Position numbers and translations under genes: made by a program. DNA of 64,000 bases from Trichostrongylus colubriformis. Its lineage: Eukaryota; Nematoda; Chromadorea; Rhabditida; Trichostrongylidae. Below, one piece after another: positions 12,245-25,700 of the stretch. The notes beneath the pieces are model-generated. The model was not told where the DNA came from and made no database searches. It was given only the letters and a program-made list of their open reading frames with translations. Position 1 is the first letter of the stretch. Every line of letters starts with the position of its first letter. The DNA lies in contig OZ022259.1 of assembly GCA_963978905.1 (NCBI GenBank), positions 49,308,727 through 49,372,726 of the forward strand, read 5' to 3'.

Positions 12245-15083
12245 GTTCCCTATCAGTCTCTGTTCCCTAGCTAACTCTTCTCCGTGACAGAGCTCTTCCT
12301 ACAAACGGGCGCATCACAGATCCACGTGGCTGCGATCGATATGTTAGTGAAGCAAGCGTGGAGATAATCGGCAGAGAAATTCGGATTCGATCTCGCGACG
12401 TTGCGGTCTGTAACTACATCTCCCGCGCATCTCTTCAAAATCCAACATCATCTTCCCGGGTTGCTCGCTGTAGAAAATGTCGTTTGTTTTGTCGTAGAAT
12501 GTATTTCATTCATTAATGATGATGTGAGCAAAAGTCAAACAACATGCAGCAGCAATTAGGTGAAACAATAAAATGTAAAATAAGCGATAGGGTAAGGAAA
12601 AAGGTTTCGTCATAAAAAAAGTCCAATGAAACACTCGACGCCTTGGCAAGTGTCGTGTGTGCAATGTCTGCGACCTAACGAACTGTAAGCATTACTGTAG
12701 GTCTAACCGTGGGCTGAAATTTCCACCTCCCAGCGTCTTTGAGGTCTTTTGGCGTGGTAAATTACCGATTTTAAAACGGTAATTCGTTCCATCATTGTAA
12801 CCGACGTGAAAAAGTAGGGACCGGTGTATCAGAATATATCTTGCCCACTTACTTGTCGTTCTTCGATCTCTCCCTCATCAGGAGAGATTCCAAAGATATC
12901 TGACTACAAAAACACTGTTGCTGATCCGCGAAATGCTAGCCTGTGCCAGCCTTCGTGCCTCGTAATCGAAATGTAGCCAAATCTAGCTCCAATTTTGGCT
13001 TCAATATAGAAGTAGGGCGATACAGTAGGGTGTTTACCTCTACGGAGGAGTACAGAGTATGGCCTCAACGCGTCCGGTCCACTACCGATTTCTATTCCTG
13101 GGGGTCCTGATAAAAACTAACATAATTTTAGAATCTCTCACACATATACTAAAGTTGCGCCAAGGTCCTTGTGTAGTACAAGGATACATATTGCGCTATG
13201 ATTCTCTGCTAACCATAAAAAGAATCGTATCGCATTCACTCCTCGTCCGTGAGCTAGCAAAGTTCACAGCAAGGCCGCGTTCATACTTTGCGCACCGACG
13301 CCGACACCGGCGGCGACGGCGGCAATTTGTGAAACGCTCGTTCCAATTACGCTACAGTATAATTATCGTGGCGAGAGCCCACGAATTCGGATTCGAAATC
13401 CTAATAGCTCGGCATCACGCCAAGATTCTGTGGTGATACTGCAGTTGGTTGGGACGAGCGTTTACAAACGGAGCGCGTTACCGCAGTGATGCCGCCGTAG
13501 TCGCGGGCACATGATTGTGTCGCCGATACTGCCGGTGTCGACGTCGGTGCTCAAAGTATGAACGCAGCCCAACATTGTTTGATGGACTCCTCAATCGTCA
13601 TTGACCGTAAAACTGCTAAATCCGACTTTTCTTCAGACGGCTCGAGCCTGACTTCTCTCACAGCGCGTTCAGGCAGTGGAGTGCAATGCACAACATACCC
13701 ATGAATACGTGAACGAGCAGGATACCCTGCAAGAGGGACCGACGCAGCGTTGCAAATTTTAAAGAGGGAGAGCAGATTTCCACAATAAGAAATTAATGCT
13801 GAGAATGCGCCGTGCGATCACTCATAGGCTCCTTCTGCACAACAAAGAGATAAAGAGCAAAGCTCAAGCATACGCATCAAAATGATGAGTTCCACAATAG
13901 AAGCTGCTTATACTCAAAGGAAAAACGTGAAGAACGGCCACGCGGAGTTGTTGTGGTCTTTGTGCAGCTGACCTGCACAAAAGGGATGTAAACAAAAAAT
14001 ATTCGGAAGATTTTGCCCGTCGAGCGGTAGACACAGACGAAGCCGTAATGTAGGTGACAGTTTAAGTGAAGATGTATTGAAATCGGAAGGAACCATGAGA
14101 CGACTTTGGAATCAATGGGAATTTCATCGGCTCCACCTTTCGATTAGTGTAAGGGTACATTATGCGAACCCAGTTTTGAAGTGTACACTTTGAAAATGAA
14201 GGCTGCTCATATTGCCATTTTCAACACTAAGGGCACTGCTAACAGGGACTTGTTTGGGGACAGAGTAACTTTGGTATGTTGTTGAATTTGAAGTATTTCA
14301 CAACTCGATTGATAGAAGTGCAGTAACTTCTAATAAAGGACACTGTAATGATTTTCTCAAATGCTACATGGACGCATTCGTTTAACCAGTTCAGGACAAA
14401 TCGATCCGTAATTAAATCTATGGAGAATTCTAGAGGATAAATGCCAGCACCCTGATCATAAACAATGATTTCCCGGTGTTAGTATCAAATGGGGTGTCTA
14501 AAATTATCTTCAAAAAATGTGTAAAAATCAAATACCCGCATGTGGAAAGTGACTCCATCGTCAAAGGTTGTGATATTCGTATTCAGGACTATGCAAAACA
14601 CCCACATGAAATTTCGGCGAAAACTCTTTTGATCATCTGACAAGCCTGACAAGTCGGTTTTTGGAACGGAATTTGGTCACAGACTTATACGGTAGCGAAA
14701 GTGTAGTTGTGCGATTACGTTAACGCAGGCGCGAAAATTATAGTTTTGAACGACCATTCATTTCTTTTTTTTTTTTTTGCTAGTTTCCCACGTGAATTTA
14801 GCACCTGTCGTTGCCATTTATAGGCCTTTAAGAGCTTTACAGTCGCAGTATCATGAAAGATAAATGTTGCGATAAATTTGTCAATGTTTGAAGCGCTGCG
14901 CATTAGCTCTTTCATCTGAGGAGTGATGAGATCCTGAAAATGGGGAGCTAAATATTCTTGACCTCTCGGAAACCGTCGCAGTACTTGAATGTTGTCGTGT
15001 TATTATCCAATCTGTTGAGGGTTTCCATACGTTTGAAAATTATCAGTATTTGGACCGAGTTGTCTACGCAATGAAGTTATTCA
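12245..15083. other. Upstream region of tim-1; no gene recognised apart from the 13,273 MITE
   Basis: No coding exon was found upstream of the tim-1 acceptor at 15,084. The promoter cannot be placed from sequence alone. Contains a poly-T tract at 14,767-14,779. Confidence 0.45.
13273..13569. mobile_element. 297-bp relative of the GGCCGC element
   Basis: Starts GGCCGCGTTCATACTTTGCG and ends CAAAGTATGAACGCAGCC, with inner arms ACCGACGCCGACACCGGC and GCCGGTGTCGACGTCGGTGC. CAA flanks both ends, a 3-bp duplication. It shares the tip with the 74-bp hairpin at 11,185 but has a ~200-bp interior. Confidence 0.7.
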
Positions 15084-15091
15084 GGACAGCG

Positions 15092-18000
15092 ATGGAGGTC
15101 TTGATACAGGGGACCATCAGTGCCTTAGGATATCTTGAAGATGGAGTCTACTATCAGGAGCCTGACTGTTACGGTACTCCTTTCATTGGTTGTGCTTTAT
15201 GATTTACATTCGTTAATTAATATTAATTTTTTCATATCTTTTAAGCTTTCAAGCGATCAAAAGAAATGCATTGATTTCACACAGTTTTTTGCCTTTACAT
15301 AATAGATGGTCACTTTTACATAAGGAGTAGGATGCGTCCCAGCGCATTTCTTCCAGATTCCCACATTGCTGGTGGCTTAGAATGCGATAGATTGTATCCT
15401 CCTTGGACTAGACTTCATTGGCTGGTACAGATTTGATTTCTTGGAGAAGAGAGGTCTCGTTTTCAGAAACCGTCCGTGATTTAATAAGATTCCTTCGAAC
15501 CGACAGCAATGTATTACTGGCTAGAAAACTCTGTGGAGAGCACAATATCATCGAAAATGATCTTATACCCATCATAAAATCGGAGAATCTCAAAGATAAT
15601 ATGTTCGACATCGTTCTTAGGTAAGGGATAGTGTTTTCCCATTTTTCTATTGGCTCGACTTGTTCAGTTCCTGGCATATGCTGCAGTTTGCGCGTATAAT
15701 GGGCTCAAAAACCATCCTACCAATTTCCTCTAGGAATTTTCCAGATTGCTGGCAAATCTCACCCAACCGGCGATAGTAAGCATGCAAGGGAAACAGCCGG
15801 AAGATCGCGATGAATGGCAAACTTATTGGATTTTGGAGGAGAATCTCAGAAGAGCGAAGCTCGCCTTCGCTGATGTGAAGTTTTTCACAGTCTTGAAAGA
15901 GAAATTGGAAAAATATTTCGTGGACACGGTGAGAAATATGTGGTTCTCTTTGCTTCTAGTGATAGTATTTTGTCAGCAAATGCAATGTAATTTATCACAG
16001 GAATGGGATGATCGTCTAGAAGAGGAACGCTTGGTTATGGAACGAATCATTGTTCTGTTGCGATACATTTTCTCCATTTCGCCGACCGAAAGAGATGGCA
16101 GGGTCTGTTATCACTGAAACTGATTTTTCACCCTTTCGAAGTTTTCATATTCTTCAGAGAACAGCTGCAGAGTCAAATAGCCATGATAGGGTCATCACAG
16201 CTTTTTTGGATTCTGGAATAGATAAGGTAATAATTCCAATATTCGTTCCGAAATCTTTTGAGATTTGAATGTTTAATAGGTGTTAACAAATATCGCAACG
16301 CAGTCAAAGGAACAGGAATTCCATCTATCTATCATGATCATTTTTGCTCTCATTCTCCAGGAACATGTAAGGATTTCTCACAGAGGCTCTGTCGTACTTG
16401 AAATTTTCACAACAAAGTTCTGCTCAGAAACCAGCCGATATTGTCTCTGCTGGACGAACTAGAACACAGGCTGAGAAGGAGCAGGCTGAGGAAGAGTTAC
16501 GACAGGTGGTAGAAGCGGAAAAGGCAAAGCTTGCCGCTCAAAGAAGGAAGATATTGGCTAGCAGACATTCAAGGTACGCATCTTGGAGCCGAAGTCGGAG
16601 TTTTGTGCTATGCGGCCCACCTGGCTAGCTTATTTATCCCTTTTATGATCGGATTTGGGTGAAATAATGTGGTCGTTGAGTGTCACTCAATCCGAAGACC
16701 TCTCGCATGACCCTCACTTTTGCGGTTAGGTTTAAATTGCAGTAGACGGAGCTACAGTAGGCTTGGAAAATTCAATGCATTCAAAAATTCAATTTATCCG
16801 CCAGTTTCTGATATTCTAGGTTTTCTGGCTCATACCTCGTTAAAGGATTGTCTGCTGTCAACAAGGAGAAAGACTTTGTTGTCCTCAAGTGAGAGTTCAT
16901 TCTGTGTCTTGGTGATTTTCACTTCAAGCTGTTTATTTCAGGCCCATCAAAGATGTGAATGAATTGTCTTTTCAAGCGGAACGAAAGCATAAAAAGATTG
17001 TTGCAAAAAACAGAAGGTAGCGCTTTTGAGCGATTCACTAGGTATCCATCGCATGATCTACATTTAGACCTTTTGATGCTGAAGTGAAAACGCATCTTTC
17101 TTCATTGGATCTCCGACTAAAGTTGAAGCAGTTTCTTGAAGGGGACTTATCAAAATGTTTCAATCGTTTGATGAAGAGTTCTAAGGAAATGGTAGTGACC
17201 ACATATTTATCAAGCGCATTTCGTAGTATATCGATGTATTTTGCACATTTTAGGCCTTCGACACCCGTCTTTCCGCTGGTCAGCGCAGTGCTGATATGTA
17301 TTTCTTTTTACTGATGCGCTTCATGCTTGAGTACACACGTCTGGCCGGGCTCCCTTCTTCGAAAGTTTGTGCAGTCCTCTTTACTTACTTTTAGTGAGGC
17401 ATTACTTGAGCTTATCCAGGTGTCTGTATGCCTTCCTGTTGAATCGTTCCATCACATTCAAGTGCACCTCGATAATTACCTTGAAAGCGCGGCAGCATTG
17501 CACAAAGAGGCGAAGAGCTTTGGTCTACGGGCTCAACATGCACTATCGGCTTACAAGGAGCTTATCCTTTTGTGAGTTCCTTTAATCTTGAATTTCGCAC
17601 ATATAGGTCTAAGCTTCAGCCCTTTGCTAATTATGTTCAGCTCCTGCAAGGGCTAGGTCTGAAACATAATTGAGGCCAAAACCGGTGGATCAAATTTCAG
17701 TCATCAGCATCTTCTCGACAAGGGATCTCCTGAGGAAAAGGAATTCGCAAAGCGGACATGCAACCATATCCTGACTGTTGAAGAATATCGCGAGATGGGA
17801 TTTGTGTTGATCAGAAAGTACAAGGTAATTTGAAAGAAAGTTTTTATAGCTCTGTAGTGTTATTTTCGTTCCTGTTCAATTTGACTTTAATTTCATGTCG
17901 ATTATTTTTCTTGGAAATGAACAACGTTCGCGGAAAGAGTTGCTTGCTGCTGCATGAAACCTTGAGACTGCTGCATGAAACCTTGAGAAAAATTATTATA

Positions 18001-21000
18001 TAATTGGTTTTATTCAGCCAGGATTCTTGTCCAAAACCTTCTTGCGAGAATTGATCTTAGCAACCCACTATTACTTCCGTCTTCTCGAACGAAGCGTGAA
18101 AGCTGGTCAGCTTACTACGGTTACAAAGAGAAGCAAAATAAGGCGTGCAACGGCCCGAAGAAAAAAGACTGCAGGTGCACAGTTATCATGGTATTGCTCG
18201 AGTTTCTTCATGAAGCCACACTGATCTGACGTTCTTCAGAAAATGCATTTTGCCCCGAGCCGCTCCCTGCTGTGGTTGATGGTATGAGTGCTGAAGACAT
18301 GGAGAAGAAATGGCCTCAAATCGCTGATGAGATCAAAGATATTATCCTGGGCAACAAGGAACCATCAGTGGATCAGATTCCCATAAACTCGCTTTTAGAT
18401 GTTCAAGAAGAGCAACATCAGTTTGTGGCTCACTTTCGAAGTGTAGTAAAGGCTTCATATTCGATTGTTTCATTGTATTTTTCAGAAAGTTTGCGATGCT
18501 GAAAATCCAACGGGCTTTGCGTGAACGCCGCGCAAAAGACGCGATGGGGCTCTATCGAGCATCGAGGGCCATGTGGCCAAATGATGGTGGGCAATTTATT
18601 GCTTTATGCATGTTTTCATAGGCTATGAGTTTTCCTTCAGGAATTTTTGGAGATCCTACAAATAGCGCTGATCAACAAATTGAAGAGATCCGAGAGATAT
18701 TCTTCACGGATTTGAAGGAGGTTGGACAACTTATGCTCGTTTTTAGTAGTTCATGTGATAGGAATCCTTTGCTCTAGATAGCCGACGAACTTCTAAAGGC
18801 TGAGATAGAAGCTCAGAAGAAGTTCACTGATGATTCGATGATTGACAATGGGAGTGAAGAGGATCCTTACAGTAGTGATGATGATGAAGAAGAACCGAGA
18901 TACGAGACAAAGGAGGTAGGCGTACTTTCTGCATGCATCCTTTTTCTTGCCTAATTTGCTGTTCAGGTGAAATTTGACCTCCAAGAGTATGTAGCTTTCT
19001 ATGCCCGTACAGATGTTTTACGATGGTAGGTTGAATATTGTCTATTGATTTCATGTAAAGCAGAACTTAGCTCTGCATGCTCAGGTACGTTTTCTTGCTG
19101 AACGATTTCGCAAGTAACTCTCAGGAAGTGAATAAGGCGCTAGTGAAGCTTCTTCATCGTGTGGCGTTCGATTTAAAGATGCCGGTACGCCTGTATCAGG
19201 TGGGTGTGGTTTCAGTTTCTTTGCTCCCCGCCTTCAGGGTGAGAGTTTCGTGTTCTCTTGGTTGTGCACTTTTTCGGAGGAGTTCCTGCCTCGATTCACT
19301 CCTCCATTTTTATTTCTTGAATTGCCTGTTTGAAGTTGGTTTGAATCTGCCATTCTTAATATTTGCTCGAACCCTTTTAGATCTCGAATTATGTCATAAC
19401 TGAAAAATTACATATAGTCATAATCACCTTTCAGTTGTCCTTGTTTCGAATCTTCGCGGAAGTTAGGAAGCATTTCGATGGATTGACATTAGAGGAAATG
19501 AAGAAAAATCCATTATTTGACATATATAACTTTGGCTATCATTTGCTAAAACGGTTAGTTCCACTTTTCATGGATATTCTCTCTACGCATCTCTATATTT
19601 TTTTTAACTTCAACACTTTTTATTCGTATTTAAGCTTCTTCGCGTGTTATGAAAAGAATGGAGCAAAGCTCGCTCCTGAAATTCTTTTCTGGAAAGGTCC
19701 CAAAGAATGTTACGAGATTGAAAACGGCGACGGTTATGAGTGAGTTAAGGGTTTGTGTAGTTTAACTTCTCGTACGAGTTCTGTGAAAAATCTTTTTATA
19801 GGGAATCTAAGCATCAAAAGGACGCGTATTCATGGAGTGAAGAGTTGGAAAATGAGCTTCGTTCACTTTACAATGAGTATAGGGACATGGATGAGAGACC
19901 TGAAGGTCTCGTTCTACTTTTATAATATACAAATGGTTATCGATCTCAAAAAAAGAGAAGAGAAACGTTGAAGGTATGGACGTGCTTGACTTCATTGAGC
20001 CGAATCTCAGTCGCCCAAGGACTCGTAAACAGATCCTGAAGAAAATGAAAGAATTTGCGTTGGATCCACTCGGAGCAAAAGCTAATAAAGGGTATAAAAT
20101 TTCAATTTCTCGAAGTCATAAATCACTGCTCAAGGCAGATTTTCGAACAGAGAAAATACTATCATGGCTGTTTTAAAAACTGCATCACATCCTCGATTAC
20201 TCAATTTTGATGCATTTACTAGCAGCTAAGCCTTTTAATACTTGAACAAGGGGCAAGCAGTCGATCAGATTTTTTCAGATCAATCATGGATCGTAACTTC
20301 CCGATAATCAGAGCAAAGGAACTTATCGAGCAGTATAATGCGTTGCCACAAAAGGATGGTGAGGTTTCAAATGTGATCTTTCAGTGAAAGAAAATTGGAA
20401 ACTTGCTTTTTAGATGACATGATCGACTTCGTACGCACCAATTTAGCTGAAACTCATGGTGAATTTTCACGTCAGAAGATTATCAAGCAGATCAGTTATC
20501 TAGGAATCGTATACGAGAAGAAGAGACCAGTGTAATGTTTCTATTTGATCTACTACCTCCCACCATGTTTTGGTCGAATTCAACTGGAAAGGGGGCGGGT
20601 GTGGACGATGAATTTACGAGTATTCGCTATGGGCTATGTGATGTAATGCGGGGGTGCTTTCCATTGAAGACAACTTGATAGATATAAATAGCTCAGCGTC
20701 TGACAGCATACATCTGACAGAAGTACACAAGAGGAAACCTTGAACCGCCTTGCCACTTCCCAGCGGCTTCGTGCATGTAGATCCTTCCAGCTCAAAGAAT
20801 TACAAATGGTCGGATGGGTTACGGACTGAGCTCGCTGCTCTCAAGGAACAGTATTATGAAATGGATGCAGAAGATCAGGAACTCGGTAAGAAGGAACTGC
20901 TTTTGGAATTTTTTGAAGCTTATGACTTAAACCTTGATCCTTCTGCTCATGAAATTCTCTCAAGTTATAAAATTTAAGTTGATGTGGTTAATTATTGTGC

Positions 21001-21882
21001 ACGTCGATTGAGCGAGAAGAAACCGAAACGGCAAATCAAACAAGAGCTGATAGCCCTCGGAGCACCTCTTGAACCAGATGAGAAAAGGAAGCGAACAATG
21101 TGAGCACGATTATTGGGGTAGTTGTCATTGAAATAGTTCGCGAACCATTTTACTTTTCAAGACGGAAACCCAGTAGTCCGAGTGCGTCCACCAGCAAGGA
21201 AAATGATGAAGTGGAGTCTAGAAGTCCATCTCCAAGCGGCAGTGAAAGACCCGGTTCCTTGGGAAAAGGACGAGACATTGGAAGTAGTGATGCGGAGTTG
21301 GAGCTCGAAGAGGAATCGGTATGTTCACAATCAGAAACAGGAGATCAGGTTCCTTGAATTTCCATTTTTTTCATGTCTGTTTTTTTTTGTCCGGCTGTCA
21401 GAAGCAAGGGATCCTATATAGCAAGTTCAGGATCATCATGAAGAAGATAGAGATATTGTGTCTGAAAGGAACGGTGAAGCTACAGCACAGCATGAAGGAC
21501 GCCTTCATTTGGAAGGTAGTCAAGTAGAAGGACCAAGTGAGAAATCCGATGCTGCAGAACGTATTGATAGAGTGTCGCCTTCTAAAAGCGACAGTGATCG
21601 TTCGGTGAGTGTAGAGCTAGTTTCTCAACATTTTTCCAAGGTGTGTATTTTTGAAATGCACCATTGAGAAAAACTCGCGATTCCCTGAAAATGAAAAATT
21701 TATTTCAGAGACGGATCAAGAGGAGGCGTATGATATCAAGTTCGGATGAAGAGGACAATGCTGCTGGCGCGGCTATCGAAGAAAATGATATTGACGAACC
21801 TGACGAACCTGCTCCCAAATCTCCTATCGTCTCGCAGACGAAAAGAAAAAGGATTGTTACTAGCGATTCGGATGAAGATTGA
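15092..21882 (+). CDS. tim-1: TIMELESS homologue (replication fork/cohesion protein TIM-1), 31 exons
   Basis: Predicted 1,259-aa TIMELESS family protein (human about 1,208 aa). In the family it works with TIPIN at replication forks and in cohesion; nuclear. Start ATG 15,092 follows an acceptor (TTATTCAG ending 15,084) by 7 nt and gives MEVLIQGTISALGYLED, matching the family N-terminus. Exons: 15092-15173, 15467-15620, 15745-15928, 16001-16102, 16158-16226, 16280-16366, 16428-16573, 16820-16888, 16942-17016, 17068-17191, 17254-17364, 17420-17571, 17701-17824, 18018-18174, 18240-18420, 18486-18586, 18641-18720, 18778-18915, 18967-19025, 19085-19199, 19435-19553, 19635-19739, 19802-19905, 19974-20091, 20279-20358, 20414-20531, 20764-20963, 20979-21099, 21162-21318, 21431-21604, 21709-21882. 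All phases agree and the total is 3,780 nt. The TIMELESS N-terminal domain covers about residues 10-450 (ANLTQPAIV, HSRFSGSYLVKG, AYKELILF). Residues about 740-845 hold the conserved LLHRVAFDLKM and ILFWKG region. Residues about 850-1,090 hold repeated RTRKQI-type helical units, followed by an acidic Ser-rich tail ending SDSDED. Donors after exons 4 and 23 and acceptors of exons 24, 28 and 29 are weak; exons 4, 23 and 24 are the least certain. Confidence 0.93.
17943..17985 (+). repeat. Small tandem duplication in a tim-1 intron
   Basis: CTGCTGCATGAAACCTTGAG occurs twice in succession, inside the intron between predicted exons 13 and 14 of tim-1. Confidence 0.8.
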
Positions 21883-22055
21883 TTTCAATATCGTTGTGTT
21901 TCAAATAGTTGTTTACAACTGTATGTATGTATGTATGGATCTAAACAGGGCATTTTAGAGTTGTGTGCATATTTACAATGGCTTTTGTGATATTAGAAGT
22001 AACGGTACTGTAAATGTTAACAACAGCAGTCTTCTGTAGAAAATCTAATGTTTGG

Positions 22056-22297
22056 ACGGGTCAAATAAAGTCGGGGAGGGGGAGGGAGACGCAACTTTGC
22101 GTCGACGTTTCACCCACGTCAAAGCTTCTTTCCCTCCCTAGGCTTTGGCTAAAGCAAATGAGACCTATGCTTTGACATATGCTTTTTTATGTGAAAGGAG
22201 GAGATATCAATTTTAGCCTAAGCCCAGGGAGGGAAAGAAGTTCCGACGTCGACGCAAAGTTGCGTCTCCCCCCCCCCCCCGACTTTATTTGACCCGT
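22056..22297. mobile_element. 242-bp fold-back MITE between tim-1 and WDR55
   Basis: The ends ACGGGTCAAATAAAGTCGGG and the reverse complement pair over roughly 100 bp, interrupted by a G/C-tract length difference. Both arms share GAGACGCAACTTTGCGTCG and TTCTTTCCCTCCCT. It is flanked by TTGG on each side (22,052-22,055 and 22,298-22,301), a likely 4-bp target duplication. It has no coding capacity. The left arm contains the first AATAAA downstream of tim-1. Confidence 0.85.
22064..22069 (+). terminator. AATAAA inside MITE arm, nearest signal downstream of tim-1
   Basis: No AATAAA occurs between the tim-1 stop (21,882) and this site, 182 bases away in the left arm of the MITE at 22,056. It may be the tim-1 polyadenylation signal, or tim-1 may use a variant hexamer upstream. 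Confidence 0.35.
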
Positions 22298-22780
22298 TTG
22301 GATCATGTAATATGCACTTGCTCTTGATATGGAGATTCACGGCAAATAAAAAATAAATCGATCAGCAATTGTGTTGGCATATGCTATGACTTCAGTGGGG
22401 CTTTTGGGCTCTTAAAATCCTTGTATCATCCTAAGCTCTTCAATGCTGTTCATTTTCTGGTTACGGTTTGTGTTAGAGTATCAAGTTGCGGACTAAGTAC
22501 AAGAATTTCACGCCCAAGCCTTCCTCTTCCTTCTTTTACGACCTTAGTTCGAGATTTAGTTCGATTTTTTGTGGACATGATGGCTCGGTTTGTTCATATG
22601 GTGATTCTGTAAGAGTTTAATTTAATTGACATAGCGCTTCTTCCTTTCAATCTCTTTTGGTCGTCCGTTAATTGGGGCATTCGTGGCGATTAAAGGTTGA
22701 GGAGGTCATTTCGTTTGATTAAATGCATTTGTTAAAGTATATCTAAGTAGTTTATGAAAATTTCCATCGGTGTTTTCAGT

Positions 22781-25700
22781 ATGGAAGAAGTGTTTTTGTC
22801 ACCTCCCACTTGTTTCACTACCGACGAAAACAATAATATTGTGGTAGGCTTTGTAGACGGCATAGTGCAATTTGCCCATTATGATCTTTCGCAGAAATCG
22901 TTCAAGGTACGTTAGCACTGGTTTGAATCCTCCTTTCGATGTTGCTACCGAGACTAAAAAATTTTTAAAGCCAGTTTAACCATTGAAGAAGACGTTCTTT
23001 CAAGTTCTCTTATGGTAGTCCCTCACATTGGTAGACTGCCACTTCTACTTCTATGCTGCATTGCAGACGCGATGGAAATTCAAATCGAAGGCGAGTGTAC
23101 GAGGGTTAGTATTTAATCGAGATCAGTCGGAGGTGTTAGCTATCACAAGCAACAGAGGATTGTCATGTTTCGATGTGGAAACAGGAACGAGGCTTGTTGA
23201 ACTTACTTTATCCCAGTTGTTGTTGATTAATTGCTAGTTGTTGGATTCTGGTACTGTACATATCTGTTACGTGGCTATAAACATCAGTGGTGAGGGATAA
23301 ATTAGAAACGTGATGGCTGCTGGAGGTGAGGCCTCGAAAAATTAGGGTTATTTTCGGTTAACCATAATAGAGAGTAGCATCCTCAATATCAGCTAAATGC
23401 GTCGTTCCGTTCTAGTTGGGTCTCGCAATGTAATTTGCACAAGGCCATTTTATAGGAAACGATGTCTCGTCAGAGGACATGATGATAAACCCACGTCCAT
23501 TTGTCTTTTGCAACCGAGCGCAAGTAAGTTTCAACAATTCGCCACTGGAGACGAGTCAGGCGAGGTGCATAATTTTGATATAAGTATGTTTTGGAACTTG
23601 ATCCTTTACCTTTTATTTCTCTACAAGACTGAAGGATATATGGATGACTTACAGATACGGACCTGGGACCTTCGAGCAAGTTCTCCAATGATTTGTAAAT
23701 GGAAGGAACAAGAGGCGGTGAGACTGCGCTCTCGCATTGCACCTTTTCTTGGAAATTTTGCAATATTGTTGGTGTTTCGAAGCCGTTGAGAGAGTATTTA
23801 GTCTTCTTATTAGGATGTGAATGCGCTGGGAATCGATAACCGGCATAATTTGTTGTCGGCGTCGTCAGATGGTACTCTTGCGGCCTATGAAGTGCGCAAG
23901 TGGAAACTACGCATGAAGAGCGAGTTAATGCATTCAGAGCTCGTCAGTTTATGCGTGACGGAAAAGTATATTTCGAATTTCGAATTTTGTTGAACATAGT
24001 TTTAAGTGATGATGATTAGCCAAGCACGGTAATCATTTCTTTACATAACTACTTCTGCTTTCTTACTCTGTCTGCTCCATTCCTCAGTCTGTTTTGACTC
24101 ATCACATTTAACTCGCTCTTTCCCTACCGCCGAAATCGAACTGTGCCAAATTGTTTTACCTTCTTTTCTGTGAGTATGGATCTAGCTTAATGTAAGCTTT
24201 TAAGTCGTTCAGGTATGTTTATGCTGGCGGTCGTGATGGTTACCTTGAAGTGTTCGTGCATGGTGAATATGGGAACATTTTGGAACGAATCGAATCAGGA
24301 TTTGACATGGTGAGGTTTTCTTTTGTGCCTATGTTTCCTCAAGCGGTCGGTATGAGAGAGCCTGACTCATCTTATTTCAATCTTTGTTTATCCTTCTAGG
24401 GCGTGGATGATGTGGTGGAACTTCGAAAAGGTCTTCTACTGACATGTAGTGGATCGTCAGATAAGTTGAAGTAAGCAGATTGTTCTTTTCCCTTCCTTTT
24501 TTCCATTTAGTTTTTCATAGGCTCATAAACGTCATGCCGACGAAGAAACTTGGTTCCGCAGGGACACATGGGGAAGATGACGGCATTGATCAGCTCCTGG
24601 TACGCGGGAAAGCCTGCTTGATATGTTTATCAACAGAATCTTAGCCTGATTTGCATTTTTAGGTGTCTCCGGATCGGTCGGCACTAATTTCAATGTCATC
24701 ATTTGCGAATTCTATCAAATTTTGGCCTTTAGATGAATTACTGGCCAAAGTTCCTGTACTACGGGTTGTTGACATCAAGAAGCGCAAGCCGGTTGTCAAG
24801 GAAGGGTACGTTCAACATCTTTCTCCGACTTCATCATAAAACTTGCCTCTTGTATTTTTTACTACTTGTACTTTTTCTTTGCATTTATAGATGTTCATGC
24901 ACGTTTCATTCCATCAGTAAAGTTCTCCCACTCTCACCTAAAATTAGCTACTAGTTTGTGCCGTCTTGTCACGTTAGACTTGAGGGGAATAATTTGTTGC
25001 AAGGAGCTTGCCCACAAGCATCTTTCTCTCAAAGGCACATCCTGGGGTAAGGAGGAAATGAGGACTGAGAAGACGCGAAAAACTAGGGATTTTCACGACT
25101 CTATTAGGTTGTCCCGAAAGTTCCGGAACACCTCGACCTCTTTCCTTCAAATTTACTTCTTCACAGCATGAAGCATTTTGCAGCATGTCATATATCATTC
25201 GGAAGTGAATTTTCTACTCTACAGAATGATATGCTTATTGACTGAAATGTGTTTATGTTGTGAAGGAATAAATTTGAAAAAGTTGTCGAGGTGTTCCGGA
25301 ACTTTCGGGACAACCTAATATTTCTCAGGGTTTCTCCGGTTTATTCGCTTTACTCTACCGTTAGACCTGAGCATCCTTTCATATTTTACTATTACTCCAT
25401 AGTCTGCCAAATTTACCTCTTCCGGAGTCTTTAAAGACACAGGAGGGGCAATTTTGGCCTATGGTACCTGCTTGTTGTTTAACAATTGCACACGCGACGC
25501 CGTACCAAGTCGTCGAGTGTGAATGCGTTCAATATTTCTATCATAAACGTATTTTCCTCATTCCTCTTCGTCTGTTTCTGCTTACTGTTTCATTTGTTTG
25601 ACATCATCATGGAGGGAATCAATTCCGCCTCCTTCGCCAACCACCAGCAGGCAACTCGACCGCTGAAGCGTGCAGCTTCAAGTGAAGCGCACTAGGATCG

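Noticed and set aside
16743..16780. Alternative tim-1 exon 8 starting after AAATTGCAG
   Set aside because: It gives no similarity and wrong phase; the exon at 16,820 restores HSRFSGSYLVKG and all phases.
17607..17700. Extra tim-1 exon after CATATAG
   Set aside because: It introduces a stop, and exon 12 joins the exon at 17,701 in phase with family-like sequence.
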